64,000 nt of DNA from Ruminococcus sp. (GTDB lineage Bacteria; Bacillota; Clostridia; Oscillospirales; Ruminococcaceae), in assembly GCA_020861185.1 (NCBI GenBank), contig JAJBSV010000008.1, positions 248,001-312,000 of the forward strand, given 5' to 3'. This document shows, piece after piece, positions 8,653 to 17,646 of the stretch. Made by a program: the position numbers and the translations under genes. How positions within the stretch are numbered: position 1 is the stretch's first letter; each line of letters begins with the position of its first letter. Below the pieces are notes generated by a model. The model was not told the origin of the DNA, made no database searches, and saw only the letters and a list, made by a program, of their open reading frames with translations.

Positions 8653-8677
8653 TTGCCGCAGGTGAATCCTACGGCAA
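8653..8677. terminator. Bidirectional terminator between convergent genes
   Basis: TTGCCGCAGG pairs with CCTACGGCAA around TGAAT (one mismatch), flanked by TTTTT-type tracts on either side. It closes the plus-strand proBA cluster and the minus-strand SpoIID-like gene. Confidence 0.85.
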
Positions 8678-8679
8678 TT

Positions 8680-9660
8680 TTATTTGGAGGAAACTATCTC
8701 GACTCCTGTGAAATAGAAGCCGATAATGTCCGAGTAGCTATAACCTTCTTCTGCCATTTTATTTCCGCCGTATTGTGAAAGCCCGACGAGATGCCCGCAT
8801 CCCGAAACGCTGAAGGTGAACCTGTTGAATTCTTCCGAATGGGACACGGTGAATCTCGCCGACGGAAGATTAAGCCAAGAGGCAAGCTGTTTGCCCGTTA
8901 CGATTATGTCTTTATCAAGAGTAATCTCCGTGACATAGCCGGTGTCGGTTGTGCCGGCTATGACTATCCAATCGGATGGGTTACCTAGCAAAGTGATGCT
9001 TTCGTCCTGAGTGGTTATCCTCGCAAAAATCTCTTCGGATGTATAACTGATTTCGGTTATATAGTCGCTGTCATAATTGCTCACAACGCTTTGAAGATAC
9101 GGAACGTCTTCACCCAGGACCGTCAGTGCGCTCTCGCTTATGCCACCGTTTAAAACACAGTAAGCAGGCGCTATGATATTGCCACTATAGGTGATGTACT
9201 CCCCTGCTACATCACCGACCGCACTTCGGACTTTTTCAATATAATCGGAGTCATATGCAAGCCGGACATATTTGTTTATATCGGTACTGATGTCACAGCC
9301 ACGCAGTTCTTCAGTTTGATTTGACTCTTCTTCAATACGCCTGCCCAAAATATATGTGTACATCAGAACAGTCTGAGCTTTGATGAGTTCAGGTTCTGTA
9401 TCCATTTGAAGAGTTCCCAAAACAGAATATGTAAGATAATCCTCGATAGAAAGTGTTGTTACCGCTTCGGTGGTTATATCATAGACATAGACTTCTTCGA
9501 TGAGTGGATAAGCAGAGGTAGAACTGTCCGCAAAAGCTTCCACAGTCTCTTTATCCGCCTGAAAGAAATATGCAGAGCCTTCGGAAATAAGCACTGTGAT
9601 AATCGGAAATGCTACGAGTGCAATTGTTACAAATATAAGTCCCCTGAGTACATTTTTCAC
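8680..9660 (-). CDS. SpoIID/LytB-domain protein, catalytically divergent
   Basis: A 326-residue protein with an N-terminal transmembrane helix (about 8-28) and a SpoIID domain. SpoIID is a lytic transglycosylase that degrades peptidoglycan during spore engulfment. The family ending is clear: GCGHLVGLSQYGGNKMA at about 287-303, then GYSYSDIIGFYFTG. The segment IEDYLTYSVLGT followed by IKAQTVLMYTYIL matches the usual IEEYLxGVVAxEM / LKAQAVAARTY region without gaps, but the catalytic Glu position is occupied by Thr (about T83). The start is a GTG at 9660 with AGAAAGG 9 nt before it; the open frame extends upstream without a ribosome site and crosses the promoter. It may be a non-enzymatic paralog or a divergent SpoIID. 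Confidence 0.8.
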   Translation of the reverse strand: MKNVLRGLIFVTIALVAFPIITVLISEGSAYFFQADKETVEAFADSSTSAYPLIEEVYVYDITTEAVTTLSIEDYLTYSVLGTLQMDTEPELIKAQTVLMYTYILGRRIEEESNQTEELRGCDISTDINKYVRLAYDSDYIEKVRSAVGDVAGEYITYSGNIIAPAYCVLNGGISESALTVLGEDVPYLQSVVSNYDSDYITEISYTSEEIFARITTQDESITLLGNPSDWIVIAGTTDTGYVTEITLDKDIIVTGKQLASWLNLPSARFTVSHSEEFNRFTFSVSGCGHLVGLSQYGGNKMAEEGYSYSDIIGFYFTGVEIVSSK

Positions 9661-9682
9661 GTCTATCAGCCTTTCTGCCTTG

Positions 9683-9711
9683 ATAATACGAGAATAGCAC
9701 TGTCGGGACAA
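9683..9711 (-). promoter_or_regulatory. Promoter for the SpoIID-like gene
   Basis: On the minus strand: TTGTCC (9711-9706), 17 nt, TATTAT (9688-9683), about 23 nt before the GTG start. Its position inside the upstream open frame supports the shorter start. Confidence 0.6.
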
Positions 9712-9756
9712 GTATATTGTCGAAACGTAGGAAACGAAATAATTTGGCTCCAAGTA

Positions 9757-9785
9757 TTGATTTTTTCGAGGGCATGATGTATAAT
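9757..9785 (+). promoter_or_regulatory. Promoter for tRNA-Arg
   Basis: TTGATT (9757-9762), 17 nt, TATAAT (9780-9785), about 25 nt before the mature tRNA 5' end at 9810. Confidence 0.85.
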
Positions 9786-9809
9786 GTCATGGTACCAAAA
9801 ATCAGATAT

Positions 9810-9886
9810 GTTTCCGTAGCTCAGCTGGATAGAGCGACCGCCTCCTAAGCGGTAGGTCGGGTGTTCGAATCACCCCGGGAACGCCA
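9810..9886 (+). tRNA. tRNA-Arg, anticodon CCT
   Basis: A 77-nt cloverleaf. Acceptor arms GTTTCCG/CGGGAAC pair, the anticodon stem ACCGC/GCGGT encloses loop CTCCTAA with anticodon CCT at 9844-9846, the T loop is GGTGTTCGAATCACC-like, and CCA is encoded at 9884-9886. It decodes AGG. It is a single-gene unit with its own promoter and a terminator directly after it. Confidence 0.97.
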
Positions 9887-9892
9887 TAAAAG

Positions 9893-9924
9893 AAAACCGT
9901 CAGGAAATCAATCCCGACGGTTTT
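9893..9924. terminator. Bidirectional terminator between tRNA-Arg and ychF
   Basis: AAAACCGTC pairs with GACGGTTTT over a 14-nt loop. On the minus strand it is followed by TTTTCTTTT, so it closes ychF as well as the tRNA. Confidence 0.82.
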
Positions 9925-9940
9925 ACTATTTATGTTGGAT

Positions 9941-11035
9941 TTACACGTTGAATCTGAACAGAACAACGTCGCCGTCCTGCATGACGTATTCCTTGCCCTC
10001 GGAGCGGATAAGACCTTTTTCCTTTGCGGCAACCATGCTTCCACATGCTTCGAGATCTTTGAATGCAATTACTTCGGCTCTTATAAAGCCTCTCTCGAAG
10101 TCGGTATGAATCTTTCCTGCCGCCTGAGGAGCTTTGGTGCCCTTCTTTATTGTCCAAGCTCTGCATTCGTCCTTCCCTGCTGTCAGGAACGAAATGAGCC
10201 CCAGAAGCGAATAGCCTTCTTTGATGACTCTGTCCAAACCTGAAACTTCCAATCCCAGATCCTCAAGGAAGAGCTGTCTGTCCTCTTCGGACATGTCGGA
10301 AAGTTCGGCTTCTATTTCTGCACAAATAGGCAGGACTGCCGAATGCTCGGCTTCTGCGATTTCTTTTACAGTGAGGTAGTGCTTCGAGCTATTGATGTCT
10401 GCACGGAAGTCATCCTCCGAGAGATTCGCAGCATAGATGACCGGCTTCTGGGAAAGAAGCGGAGTTGAACGAATCATTTCCCTTTCGTCATCGGTGAATG
10501 GATAGCTTCTTGCGGGTTTGCCCTCGGTCAGGTGAGCAAGCAGAGCTTCTGTCAGGTCGATATCAGCCTGATATTTCTTGTCGCCCTTGACCATCTTCTT
10601 TGCTTTATCGAGGCGACGCTCGAGGACTTCGATATCAGCAAATATAAGCTCCAGATCTATCGTTTCGATATCGCGCTTCGGGTCGACCGAACCTTCAACA
10701 TGGATGATGTCGTCCGATTCAAAGCATCTGACAACATGGATTATAGCGTCGCATTCGCGGATATTGGCTAAGAACTTGTTGCCAAGACCCTCACCCTTAG
10801 ATGCTCCCTTGACGAGTCCTGCTATGTCGACGAACTCGAGCGTTGCAGGAGTGAATTTAGTCGGATTGTACATCTTGGCGAGCTTGTCAAGCCTTTCATC
10901 GGGAACACTGACGACGCCGACATTCGGCTCTATTGTACAAAAGGGATAGTTCGCTGATTCCGCACCGGCGTTTGTAAGCGCATTGAAAAGTGTACTCTTT
11001 CCTATGTTAGGAAGTCCTACCATGCCTAATTTCAT
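9941..11035 (-). CDS. ychF: Redox-regulated P-loop ATPase YchF (OLA1 family)
   Basis: A conserved 364-residue Obg-family nucleotidase associated with ribosomes. The N-terminus has GLPNIGKSTLFNALT (P-loop), then FVDIAGLVKGASKGEGLGN (G3 region) and the modified G4 motif AANLSE that favours ATP over GTP. The C-terminal TGS domain includes GKIHTDFERGFIRAEV and ends in a short DGDVVLFRFNV strand. Length matches the family. The start at 11035 follows AAGGCAGG. It lies 21 nt downstream of trpS and probably shares its transcript. Confidence 0.96.
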   Translation of the reverse strand: MKLGMVGLPNIGKSTLFNALTNAGAESANYPFCTIEPNVGVVSVPDERLDKLAKMYNPTKFTPATLEFVDIAGLVKGASKGEGLGNKFLANIRECDAIIHVVRCFESDDIIHVEGSVDPKRDIETIDLELIFADIEVLERRLDKAKKMVKGDKKYQADIDLTEALLAHLTEGKPARSYPFTDDEREMIRSTPLLSQKPVIYAANLSEDDFRADINSSKHYLTVKEIAEAEHSAVLPICAEIEAELSDMSEEDRQLFLEDLGLEVSGLDRVIKEGYSLLGLISFLTAGKDECRAWTIKKGTKAPQAAGKIHTDFERGFIRAEVIAFKDLEACGSMVAAKEKGLIRSEGKEYVMQDGDVVLFRFNV

Positions 11036-11056
11036 TGTATTTGTTACCTGCCTTTG

Positions 11057-12079
11057 TTATCTGTAATCAACGAAGCCGACCTTGCGGGAAGCCTTGGTGA
11101 GAATCTTGTTGGAAAGTCTGAATGCACGTTGCGCACCGTCGGTATAGCATTGCTTGAGATAAGCCTTATCGGCAATAAGCTTCGAATATTCGGTTCTTAC
11201 AGGCTCCAGGCTGTCTGCAACCACTTCGCCAACCGCAAGCTTGAAATCACCGTAGCCCTTTCCAGAGAATTCGCTCTCGATTTCATCCATATTCTTGCCG
11301 GTGACGCATGAGTAGATAGTCATCAGGTTGTTGATGCCGTCCTTGCCCTCTGCATATCTTACCTCGGTGTCGCTGTCGGTTACCGCACGCTTGAACTTGC
11401 GAATAATTGTGTCCTTATCGTCTAAGATCAATATGCAGGCATTGGGATTATCATCGGACTTTGACATCTTCTTGGTCGGGTCCTGAAGGCTCTTGATTCG
11501 GGCACCGGTCTTCGGAATATAAGCTTCCGGAACGGTGAACATGTCGCCATAACGCTGATTGAATCGGACAGCGATGTTTCTTGCGAGCTCGAGATGCTGT
11601 TTCTGGTCTTCGCCAATAGGAACCAGATCAGCATTGTAAACGAGAATGTCAGCCGCCATGAGCACGGGATAAGTGAAAAGACCGGCATTGACGTCGTCGG
11701 GGTGCTTCTGAGATTTGTCCTTGAACTGGGTCATGCGGGTGAGCTCGCCGAACTGAGTGCAACATGAAAGAATCCAACTGAGCTGTGCATGATTGGGATT
11801 ATGGCTCTGGATGAAAACTATTGACTTTTCGGGGTCGAGTCCGCATGCCAAGAGAAGCGCATAGCACTCGATAGTCTGCTTTCTGAAGGTTGCGGGGTCA
11901 CGCTTGACCGTCAGTGCATGTTCATCTACTATCGAATAAATGCAATCGTACTCATCCTGAAGTGGTCCCCAGTTCTTGATTGCACCGAGATAATTTCCGA
12001 GAGTAAATACGCCTGTAGGTTGTATTCCACTGAATATTACTTTCTTAGCAACGCTGGTTGCTTCGCTTGATTCTGTCAT
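11057..12079 (-). CDS. trpS: Tryptophanyl-tRNA synthetase
   Basis: Charges tRNA-Trp. The 340-residue class Ic synthetase shows FSGIQPTG followed by TLGNYLGA (the HIGH-like element) near residues 17-33, DILVYNADLVPIGEDQKQHLE in the middle, and KKMSKSDDN (the KMSKS loop) near 195-203. The start follows GGAGGAATCATC. No T-box leader is visible in the 30-nt gap upstream, so it appears to be transcribed with the beta-helix surface protein gene before it and ychF after it. Confidence 0.96.
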   Translation of the reverse strand: MTESSEATSVAKKVIFSGIQPTGVFTLGNYLGAIKNWGPLQDEYDCIYSIVDEHALTVKRDPATFRKQTIECYALLLACGLDPEKSIVFIQSHNPNHAQLSWILSCCTQFGELTRMTQFKDKSQKHPDDVNAGLFTYPVLMAADILVYNADLVPIGEDQKQHLELARNIAVRFNQRYGDMFTVPEAYIPKTGARIKSLQDPTKKMSKSDDNPNACILILDDKDTIIRKFKRAVTDSDTEVRYAEGKDGINNLMTIYSCVTGKNMDEIESEFSGKGYGDFKLAVGEVVADSLEPVRTEYSKLIADKAYLKQCYTDGAQRAFRLSNKILTKASRKVGFVDYR

Positions 12080-12109
12080 GATGATTCCTCCATATATGAT
12101 TATTTGATA

Positions 12110-13882
12110 TTAACCGTAAATTGTCAAGCCGTCCGATACGGTGAGAGTCAGCTCGCTTCCGCTGGAATAGGTTCCGCCGGTGCATATATTGTCGATGCTT
12201 TCGCCATTCTTATAGGTTCCGCCATAGCTTATGGTAACAGTCTCACCTGTTACGAGCATTGTGGATGAGAACAGAACATTCTCAACCGGCTTAGTGGTTT
12301 TGAAGACGAATTCTTCACTTCCGCAGGAGATTCTGATATAAGAGCCTGTGGAAACTGCGCTTGCAAATGAAACAGAAATAGTGTTCTGAGGAGCAGAGCT
12401 CGGATTCTTCGCTGTTGAAGCGTAACCAAGCATAAGGACCGTTCCGCCATCGACGGTGAAGTTATTCTCATACTTGAGACCACCGTCGGAATTGCCGTTT
12501 ACTATAACAGTTCCGCCACTGATTGTGATATCGCCCTTGGAGTCGATAGTATCGTCATTTGAGCTGATGTAAACATATCCGCCTGTGATATTGACATTTC
12601 CGTCCGTTGCGTCCTCGTTTGAAGCGTTGATAGCGTTTGACTTGGCATTTATGTAAATTGTACCATCGCTGATGAGGACGCTCTCGCCCTCCAAGCCTTC
12701 GCTTGATGTGGAGATTACAGTTATTCCGCCGGTCACTGTTACCGAGCTGTCGCTGTGGACGGCATCGTCTCCCGATGAAAGATTCAATACTCCGCCGTTA
12801 ATTGAGATGTCCCCAGCCGCATGAATCGAATCGTCTGCGCTGTCGATGACAATGCTACCGCTGTCGATAGTGACAGACCCTTGAACACACTTAAGCCCCT
12901 TTGCGCTGACTTCTGTGGTTTCGTATGCTCCGCCTGCTGTGACAATGCTGATTGAGCAGTTTGAAACTGTTATCCCGGTCTCGGTCTGAACGCCGTCGTT
13001 TCCGGCGACGAGAGTGATATTGGAATCGGTGAAAGTTGCATATCCAAGAGTTGCGTCGGTGTCATTGGTGGAGCGAAGTGCATCCTTTCCGGATGTAACA
13101 TTAACGGTGGAATTCTGAATCGTCAGGCTGTCCTTACCGTTGATGCCGTTGCCGACAGCGTTCACCGTGACGTTTGTATTGATTATCTTGAGCGTGTCCT
13201 TGCCGATGATTCCGGCGGCATAGTTGCCGTTTACGATAAGTGAGCCGGTGCCTCTTATGATTAAATCATCTTTTGCAAATATTGCGGCATTCGGTTCTTC
13301 GGAAGTTTCATCGCAGAACGAAAGCGAGAAGTCATAGCTTGAGCCATCAGAGATAGTATTCTCGGTGTTGCCGTTCAGGAGAATTGTGCATGTTCCGGCT
13401 TGGTAGACATAAATTGCCGAGCCATTGGAGCATGTGATATTTGCACCGTTCAGTATAAGTACAACATTCTGATTGACGGCATTGACAATAATTCTTCCGT
13501 CGTCAAGAGTTCCCATGAATTCATAAGTACCTTCGCGGGTGATGATTATATCCTTGTCTTCAAGGGTGACCCCCGAATCGTCACCAGAAATGCTCACAGA
13601 AGAGCCAGAGAGGGCGATAACCGTGTCTCCGCTTTCGTCTGTAGTCTGAACTGCCTGAGTGGCGTCCGCAAGGGCGTTTTCGTTCAATAGCTCTTTGTAA
13701 GTGCCGGTACCGTCGGTTTCCCCGTCAACAGAAGATACATCTCCGGAATTAAGAATCCCCTCGGATTCACTTCCGCCGATGTCAAGAATCCACAAAACAG
13801 CCACAATGAGCACTACGAGTATGATAACTATTATCGCTATAGTCCCGGCTATAGATTTTGATGTTCCGTTTTTCTTTGACAT
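12110..13882 (-). CDS. Membrane-anchored beta-helix carbohydrate-binding protein (Cthe_2159-like)
   Basis: A 590-residue surface protein. A short basic N-terminus is followed by one long hydrophobic helix (about 13-33), then a low-complexity linker and a long region of short repeats rich in N, G, S, D, I and V. Recurring units of the type ITISGGTVxVxxxxDGIxA stack as a parallel beta-helix, the fold of the Cthe_2159 family, which binds cellulose and acid sugars and resembles polysaccharide lyases. A small beta domain closes the protein. Clusters such as NDGVQTE, DDSIHA and DDAVHS could bind calcium. The ATG follows AAAGGAGAG. It lies between the tRNA-thiolation genes and trpS without a visible terminator on either side. 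Confidence 0.82.
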   Translation of the reverse strand: MSKKNGTSKSIAGTIAIIVIILVVLIVAVLWILDIGGSESEGILNSGDVSSVDGETDGTGTYKELLNENALADATQAVQTTDESGDTVIALSGSSVSISGDDSGVTLEDKDIIITREGTYEFMGTLDDGRIIVNAVNQNVVLILNGANITCSNGSAIYVYQAGTCTILLNGNTENTISDGSSYDFSLSFCDETSEEPNAAIFAKDDLIIRGTGSLIVNGNYAAGIIGKDTLKIINTNVTVNAVGNGINGKDSLTIQNSTVNVTSGKDALRSTNDTDATLGYATFTDSNITLVAGNDGVQTETGITVSNCSISIVTAGGAYETTEVSAKGLKCVQGSVTIDSGSIVIDSADDSIHAAGDISINGGVLNLSSGDDAVHSDSSVTVTGGITVISTSSEGLEGESVLISDGTIYINAKSNAINASNEDATDGNVNITGGYVYISSNDDTIDSKGDITISGGTVIVNGNSDGGLKYENNFTVDGGTVLMLGYASTAKNPSSAPQNTISVSFASAVSTGSYIRISCGSEEFVFKTTKPVENVLFSSTMLVTGETVTISYGGTYKNGESIDNICTGGTYSSGSELTLTVSDGLTIYG

Positions 13883-13913
13883 TCTATTCTCTCCTTTGTA
13901 TTTTCACAATCTC

Positions 13914-14786
13914 CTACTGTGTATTATAACTTTTATTTTGCCGGTCGTCAACCTTATTTTCGTAAATCTCATTGAAGTCGTAGAGCTTGCCTTTCGTTTT
14001 GTATCCGACCATTGTATCAAGGCAGACATTATGTATGCTGTTAAAAATGCTCTTGCAGATACGAGGATTATCTTTCTGGAGACGTCTGAGAAGAGCCTTT
14101 ACTTCTTGCCTTTTGGAGCCATTGTCGCACGAAGAACAGTTTTCAGTAAACCGACAGGCACACTGAATAAACTCAAGGTCATTATACTGCTTCCAAGCAA
14201 TAATATCCTCCTCATGAACACAATACAGTGGTCTTATGAGCTGCATTCCCTCGAAGTTCTTGGAGTGTACTTTTGGAGGCATTGCCTGAAGCTGAGAACT
14301 GTAAAACATGCTCATGACAGTAGTTTCAACAACGTCGTTAAAGTGATGACCAAGAGCGATTTTATTGCAACCGAGCTCTTTTGCTTTGTTATATAGGTGT
14401 CCCCTTCTCATTCTTGCACAGAGGTAGCAAGGGTTACGATAAGTGTTATTTGCAACTTGGAAAATGTTCGTATCAAAAATGGTTATGGGAATCCCTAGAA
14501 GCTCTGCATTTTGTTCAATTTTACGGCGGTTCAGCTCATTATAGCCGGGATCCATCACGAGAAAAATAAGTTCAAATGGAACTTCGCTGTGACGTTGGAG
14601 GATTTGCAGAAGCTTGGCCATAAGCATAGAATCTTTGCCACCGGACATACAGGCAGCTATTGTATCGCCCGGCTCAATCAGTTTATAATCCCGCACAGCA
14701 GTCATGAATGGGCTCCAGATGTTTCTTGAAAACTTGGTTTGTATGCTTCGTTCTATTTGCTGATATGGTAAAAGCTCTTTTGCCAT
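13914..14786 (-). CDS. ttcA: TtcA-family PP-loop tRNA thiolase
   Basis: A predicted ATP-dependent sulfurtransferase of the TtcA type (2-thiocytidine at tRNA position 32 in E. coli), 290 residues. The PP-loop SGGKDS is at 48-53. The segment NPCYLCARMRRG gives C120 and C123, ELGCNKIALGHHFNDVVET is a TtcA signature, and a later cluster C209, C211, C217 and C220 would supply the third iron-sulfur ligand; E. coli TtcA has fewer cysteines there. The start codon overlaps the stop of the cysteine desulfurase (TAATG), so the two are translationally coupled. The upstream desulfurase is the obvious sulfur source. The exact tRNA target is inferred. Confidence 0.82.
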   Translation of the reverse strand: MAKELLPYQQIERSIQTKFSRNIWSPFMTAVRDYKLIEPGDTIAACMSGGKDSMLMAKLLQILQRHSEVPFELIFLVMDPGYNELNRRKIEQNAELLGIPITIFDTNIFQVANNTYRNPCYLCARMRRGHLYNKAKELGCNKIALGHHFNDVVETTVMSMFYSSQLQAMPPKVHSKNFEGMQLIRPLYCVHEEDIIAWKQYNDLEFIQCACRFTENCSSCDNGSKRQEVKALLRRLQKDNPRICKSIFNSIHNVCLDTMVGYKTKGKLYDFNEIYENKVDDRQNKSYNTQ

Positions 14787-15904
14787 TATTTCATCTCCAA
14801 TTGAATTTCATCAAATGCATTGAGAAACTTATCGATTTCATCATCTGTGGTCAAATGTCCAAGACTTATTCTCCATGATGATAATGCATTTTTTCTATCG
14901 CCACTTACAGCTAAAACCGCTTTCGAAGGTGTACCATCAGACGAACAAGCAGATTTAACAGATACACAGATGTCTTTTTCAGATAAAGCCTTCTGAAAAG
15001 TTGTACCCATAATCCCGTTTATACTTAAATTTAGTATGTGCGGAACAGCATCAGCAGGGCTGTTAAACCTCACGTTTGGGTACTTTGAAAGTTCTTCTCT
15101 GAGTCTGAGATTAAGTCTCGTGACTGTTTCTAATCGCTTATCAAAATCGTTAAGAGCTATGACCAAAGCTTTTTCCGCAGAAACAGCCAAGGATAAAGCG
15201 GGAGTACCACTCCTGTAGAGTGTTGTTCCTGCTCCACCATGAATTAGCGGTACCATGTCAACATTGCGCTTTTTTATCAACAGTCCACTGCCGTTAAGTC
15301 CGCCAAATTTATGTGGCGCTATTGCGGCAGTATCTATCCCATCAAATGAGAATTTTATCTTGCCAATTGCTTGAGTAGCGTCTACATGCAGGCGACAATT
15401 AGGATATGATTTTACGACTTCAGAGATTTCAGAAATAGGCTGAATAGTTCCAAGTTCGCTATCAACGGCTGATACGCAAAGTAAAATTGTATCGTTTCGA
15501 ATCAGTTCTTTAAGATCATCAAGATCGACTTTGCCATCTCTGCCAATTCTTACATAGTCGATTTCCCATCCCTGCTCCTTGAGCGTAGCAAGGCTCATAG
15601 AGACAGAAGGATGCTCTAATGGTGTAGAAATGATATGTTTGCCGTTATGACGCATGGATCGCGCGATCCCTTTTATAGCAGTATTGTTTGATTCGCTCGC
15701 ACCGGAAGTATAGATTATCTCTTCACTATCAACACCAAGCATTGAAGCTATATTTTCGGTAACTTCATGCATTTTAGCCCTTGCATTCAATCCGCCTATA
15801 TGATTTGAATTTGGATTTGCAATAAATAAATGTTCCGTTTCGCAGAAGACTTTTAAGACCTCTTTGTCAGTGGGATAATTTGCTGAGTAATCGAGATATA
15901 TCAT
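14786..15904 (-). CDS. Cysteine desulfurase (NifS/IscS family)
   Basis: A 372-residue PLP enzyme that takes sulfur from cysteine as an enzyme-bound persulfide. The N-terminus MIYLDYSANYPT matches the family start. H98 in LEHPSV stacks on PLP, the Schiff-base lysine is K199 in APHKFGGLNGSG, and the persulfide cysteine is C320 in VKSACSSDGTPSKAV. It overlaps mnmA by 4 nt (ATGA) and the TtcA-like gene by 1 nt. In B. subtilis the desulfurase YrvO is similarly coupled to MnmA and serves tRNA thiolation; no IscU/SufU scaffold is beside it here. A dedicated tRNA-thiolation role is therefore more likely than general Fe-S assembly. Confidence 0.92.
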   Translation of the reverse strand: MIYLDYSANYPTDKEVLKVFCETEHLFIANPNSNHIGGLNARAKMHEVTENIASMLGVDSEEIIYTSGASESNNTAIKGIARSMRHNGKHIISTPLEHPSVSMSLATLKEQGWEIDYVRIGRDGKVDLDDLKELIRNDTILLCVSAVDSELGTIQPISEISEVVKSYPNCRLHVDATQAIGKIKFSFDGIDTAAIAPHKFGGLNGSGLLIKKRNVDMVPLIHGGAGTTLYRSGTPALSLAVSAEKALVIALNDFDKRLETVTRLNLRLREELSKYPNVRFNSPADAVPHILNLSINGIMGTTFQKALSEKDICVSVKSACSSDGTPSKAVLAVSGDRKNALSSWRISLGHLTTDDEIDKFLNAFDEIQLEMK

Positions 15905-17028
15905 TTAATTGCCTCCACAATTGTTCCTCCGCCAACGACTACGTCGCCTTGATAAAGCACAACTGCTTGTCCCTTTGTAACGGCTCTTTGCGGTTCATCG
16001 AATATAAGTCTGAATTTGCCATCATCAAGCGGCTCAACCGTTGCCGGAAATTCCTTCTGGCGGTATCTTGTTTTTACAGTTACGTGAAGCTTATCAGTCA
16101 GCTCATCAAATGAAATCCAGTTTAAATCATCAGCAATAAGACCGATGCTGTAGAGCATGCTATTTGTCCCGACATAAACGATATTGTTGTCCATATCCTT
16201 ATCATAAACATATACCGGCTCGCTAAATGAGATGCCTAGGCCTCTTCTCTGACCTATCGTGTATCCAACCGCGCCGTGGTGCTTGCCGACAACTTTGCCA
16301 TCGGAAAACTTGAAATCACCTTCAGGGTAGCTCTTACCGGTGTACTTCTCCATAAAAGCCTCGTAATCGCCGTCAGGTACAAAGCAGATGTCCTGACTGT
16401 CGTGCTTGTGAGCGTTCAGGAAGCCTTCACGTTCTGCCAAAGCTCTGACTTCGGCTTTTGTCATCTCGCCAAGTGGGAATTTTATATGCTCAAGCTGATT
16501 CTGTGTGAGAGAATATAAGACGTAGCTTTGGTCTTTCGTCTGGTCAACAGCTTTTTTCAGGAGGAATCTGCCATCACTTTCTTCGACTTGGGCGTAGTGA
16601 CCGGTGCAGATATAGAAAAGTCCCCTTCTCCTGGCGTGCTCTATGAGCTTGCCGAACTTCATATATCGGTTGCAGTCTATGCAGGGGTTCGGTGTTCCGC
16701 CGTTTTCGTAGGTTCTGATAAACTTATCTATGATCTTTTCTTTGAAATCGGCTGTGAAGTTTGCAACCTCAAACGGAATTCCAAGTCTTGATGCGCATTC
16801 AGCGGCATCTTCAACGTCTTTTTCGGTACAGCAGGTGTGAAGAACGGTTGAGGTTGAAAAATTATTATCATAAAGGCGCATTGTAGTGCTAAGGCAGTTG
16901 TAGCCTTGCTCTTTCATAAGAAACGCCGCTACAGAGCTGTCAACTCCGCCACTCATGGCTATCAGAACACCGTTTCTGTCAAGCTCCATAGGCTCTACAC
17001 TGTGAAAAATTATATCAGTATCTTTCAT
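15901..17028 (-). CDS. mnmA: tRNA-uridine 2-sulfurtransferase
   Basis: Installs 2-thiouridine at wobble position 34 of tRNA-Glu, -Gln and -Lys, using ATP and persulfide sulfur. The PP-loop AMSGGVDSSVAAF is near the N-terminus, followed by the nucleophile cysteine in GGTPNPCIDCN, the GHYAQVE segment, the persulfide cysteine in SQDICFVPDGDY, and IGQRRGLGI before the C-terminal beta domain. I place the start at the ATG at 17028, inside the last codons of the HD gene. A GTG at 17040 and an ATG at 16989 (beginning MELDRNG, closer to the usual start distance) remain possible. It heads the mnmA-desulfurase-ttcA chain. Confidence 0.93.
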   Translation of the reverse strand: MKDTDIIFHSVEPMELDRNGVLIAMSGGVDSSVAAFLMKEQGYNCLSTTMRLYDNNFSTSTVLHTCCTEKDVEDAAECASRLGIPFEVANFTADFKEKIIDKFIRTYENGGTPNPCIDCNRYMKFGKLIEHARRRGLFYICTGHYAQVEESDGRFLLKKAVDQTKDQSYVLYSLTQNQLEHIKFPLGEMTKAEVRALAEREGFLNAHKHDSQDICFVPDGDYEAFMEKYTGKSYPEGDFKFSDGKVVGKHHGAVGYTIGQRRGLGISFSEPVYVYDKDMDNNIVYVGTNSMLYSIGLIADDLNWISFDELTDKLHVTVKTRYRQKEFPATVEPLDDGKFRLIFDEPQRAVTKGQAVVLYQGDVVVGGGTIVEAIK

Positions 17029-17593
17029 ACTCACTCTCACAGCTTCTCATGGCAAGAATTGTCTTCTCGATAAGCTCATCCAATGTCCATCCGAGCATAT
17101 CCGCGCCGTTCTGGATTACTTCACGGGAGCATCCGGCGGCAAAGTTAAGAGTCTTGAACTTCTTCTTGACGGATTTGAGCTCAAGGTCCTGAACGCTCTT
17201 CGACGGTCTCATTATGGCGACTGCTCCGATTAAACCGGTGAGCTCATCGGTTGCATAGAGAACTTTCTCCATTTCATGCTCAGGCTTTATATCAACTGTC
17301 AACCCATAGCCGTGGCTGGCTGTACCGTGAATGATTCTTTCATCCAGACCACGTTCACGCATTATCTCCTGACTCTTGATGCAGTGCTGGTCGGGGTACA
17401 TTTCGAAATCGAGGTCGTGCAGAAGTCCCACTATCCCCCAGAAATCAACTTCGTCACCGTATCCTAAAGTTTCAGCAAAGTATCTCATAACGCCTTCAAC
17501 GGTTACAGCATGACGGATATGAAACGGCTCTTTATTAAATTCGTTCAGAAGCTCCCAAGCCTCGGCTCTTGTGTAATTCAATTTCTCGCTCAT
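17015..17593 (-). CDS. HD-domain phosphohydrolase
   Basis: A 192-residue metal-dependent HD-superfamily hydrolase. Visible metal-binding residues are His in FHIRHAV, the HD pair in GLLHDLDFEMYPDQH, and His in GTASHG. The true substrate, perhaps a nucleotide, is unknown. The ATG at 17593 has a textbook AAAGGAG site; the open frame extends 12 codons upstream without one. It is the first gene behind a perfect promoter and overlaps mnmA by 14 nt, which suggests a shared function with tRNA thiolation or simply shared expression. Confidence 0.85.
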   Translation of the reverse strand: MSEKLNYTRAEAWELLNEFNKEPFHIRHAVTVEGVMRYFAETLGYGDEVDFWGIVGLLHDLDFEMYPDQHCIKSQEIMRERGLDERIIHGTASHGYGLTVDIKPEHEMEKVLYATDELTGLIGAVAIMRPSKSVQDLELKSVKKKFKTLNFAAGCSREVIQNGADMLGWTLDELIEKTILAMRSCESEYERY

Positions 17594-17646
17594 AGCAATT
17601 TCTCCTTTATAAAACGAAAAACCTATCAAAAAAATAGACTTTAGAC

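Noticed and set aside
11036-12140. Possible T-box leader for trpS
   Set aside because: Only 30 nt separate trpS from the upstream gene; there is no stem I, specifier loop or T-box sequence.
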